From assembly GCA_031290315.1 (NCBI GenBank), contig JAITNS010000037.1, positions 1-6,552 on the forward strand: a stretch of 6,552 bases of DNA, written 5' to 3'. Shown here one piece after another: positions 6,265-6,552 of this stretch. Both the position numbers and the translations under genes were made by a program. Source of the stretch: Puniceicoccales bacterium (GTDB lineage Bacteria > Verrucomicrobiota > Verrucomicrobiia > Opitutales > LL51). The notes under the pieces were generated by a model that did not search any database, was not told the DNA's origin, and saw only the letters and a program-made list of their open reading frames with translations. Position 1 is the stretch's first letter. Each line of letters opens with the position of its first letter.

Positions 6265-6276
6265 ACAACTTATTAA

Positions 6277-6301
6277 GTTCAAAGAATAATATTCTTTGAA
6301 C
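6277..6301. repeat. Hairpin H5
   Basis: Stem GTTCAAAGAAT / ATTCTTTGAAC with loop AAT; 11 perfect A/T-rich pairs. Unit 2 begins the same palindrome at 6532 with loop ATT before the window ends. Confidence 0.75.
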
Positions 6302-6308
6302 GATTTCT

Positions 6309-6349
6309 TGGCCCTAGATTGGATGCCAACGGCATTTAATCTGGGGCCA
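6309..6349 (+). repeat. Hairpin H6 (19 pairs, wobbles favour + strand RNA)
   Basis: GGCCCTAGATTGGATGCC (6310-6327) pairs fully with GGCATTTAATCTGGGGCC (6331-6348), plus T6309-A6349, around loop AAC. Three pairs are G-U wobbles when read as + strand RNA and would be A-C mismatches on the other strand, so the folded molecule is probably the + strand transcript. Confidence 0.75.
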
Positions 6350-6359
6350 TAAAGGAGGT

Positions 6360-6379
6360 CCAGGGGATCCATCCCCTGG
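6360..6379. repeat. Hairpin H7
   Basis: CCAGGGGA / TCCCCTGG, 8 perfect pairs with loop TCCA. It follows directly after an AAAGGAGGT sequence (6351-6359). Confidence 0.65.
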
Positions 6380-6386
6380 CGGGGTT

Positions 6387-6401
6387 TGGGGCAGAGCCCC
6401 A
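6387..6401. repeat. Hairpin H8
   Basis: TGGGGC / GCCCCA with loop AGA, inside GGGGTTTGGGGC AGAGCCCC. Short GGGGTxTGGGGxxxAGCCCC-like palindromes occur in intergenic repeats of many bacteria. It is the last hairpin before unit 2 begins. Confidence 0.6.
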
Positions 6402-6408
6402 TAGAGAC

Positions 6409-6552
6409 ATAAGGGCTGCGCGCCCTTATAATCCACGCCAGGAAACATTGTTTCCTGGACCTTGATACCGCCCTGAAACACGTGCAACGCACATGTTTCA
6501 GGGCGAATCAATGCCTGGCCAGGTTGGTTAAGTTCAAAGAATATTATTCTTT
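6409..6552. repeat. Palindromic repeat unit 2 (cut by window end)
   Basis: Matches unit 1 base for base over about the first 110 positions, with about 16 differences counted by eye. Hairpins: H1' 6409-6429, H2' 6438-6458, H3' 6469-6505, a reduced H4' (CCTGGCCAGG, 6514-6523) and H5' from 6532 into the window edge. It lacks 27 bases of unit 1 around H4. The array therefore continues to the right. Confidence 0.85.

Larger units (their letters stand above)
6127..6408. repeat. Palindromic repeat unit 1 (282 bases, eight hairpins)
   Basis: The unit is built almost wholly of consecutive perfect or near-perfect palindromes: H1 6127-6147, H2 6156-6176, H3 6187-6223, H4 6235-6264, H5 6277-6301, H6 6309-6349, H7 6360-6379, H8 6387-6401. 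The next copy starts 282 bases later. It has no start-to-stop gene of its own. One frame is open for 49 codons (6127-6273, stop TAA 6274-6276) without an early ATG, and the matching frame in unit 2 stops much earlier. It is much more GC-rich than most of the window. The type resembles REP/palindromic element arrays, but I do not recognise the sequence. Confidence 0.85.

Noticed and set aside
6250..6511. Minus-strand ORFs in the hairpin array
   Set aside because: They are translations of palindromes. The similar peptides from units 1 and 2 reflect the DNA repeat, and no coding signal or binding site supports them.
6127..6552. CRISPR array
   Set aside because: The repeat unit is 282 bases of contiguous palindromes with no short repeats separated by unique spacers.

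Overview
The window looks like an AT-rich Gram-negative bacterial chromosome, most likely Verrucomicrobiota of the Opitutales/Puniceicoccales type. That assignment rests only on the style of the valyl-tRNA synthetase (NWCP...[30 protein letters not shown]) and is an inference. The long proline-rich protein and the decaying coding sequence would suit a host-associated lineage, but nothing here proves that.

Layout, left to right. A 25-codon gene end on the + strand (1-75) converges on a minus-strand gene for a 512-residue proline-rich cytosolic or exported protein (439-1977). Below its stop codon, a GC-richer stretch (175-441) still reads as an acidic D/E/S/G tail, but only if one stop and two compensating frameshifts are ignored. 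Upstream of that gene is a gene-free AT-rich interval (1978-2400) with repeated GATCGAAAAAAT-type motifs and imperfect direct and inverted repeats. Next, on the minus strand, come a small bacterial SRP RNA gene (ffs, about 2403-2503) with its own likely promoter and T-run, then a gene for a 192-residue protein with a signal peptide (2546-3124). A short divergent intergenic region leads to valS (3275-6118, +), which is complete.

The most unusual signal is at the right. Directly after the valS stop begins an array of back-to-back palindromes in units of 282 bases: unit 1 is 6127-6408, and unit 2 starts at 6409 and is cut by the window end. Two paired changes in one hairpin preserve pairing between the units. 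A 56-base piece with the same start as this unit lies inside valS (4842-4897), in frame, within an extra acidic segment of about 50-55 residues just before the KMSKS loop. This resembles the known Rickettsia palindromic elements, which insert in frame into essential genes, but the sequence is not one I recognise. The valS gene also changes its leucine codon preference sharply near its midpoint.

The genes do not form one pathway. SRP RNA (protein targeting to the membrane) and ValRS (tRNA charging) are housekeeping functions. The secreted protein and the proline-rich protein are orphans of unknown role.
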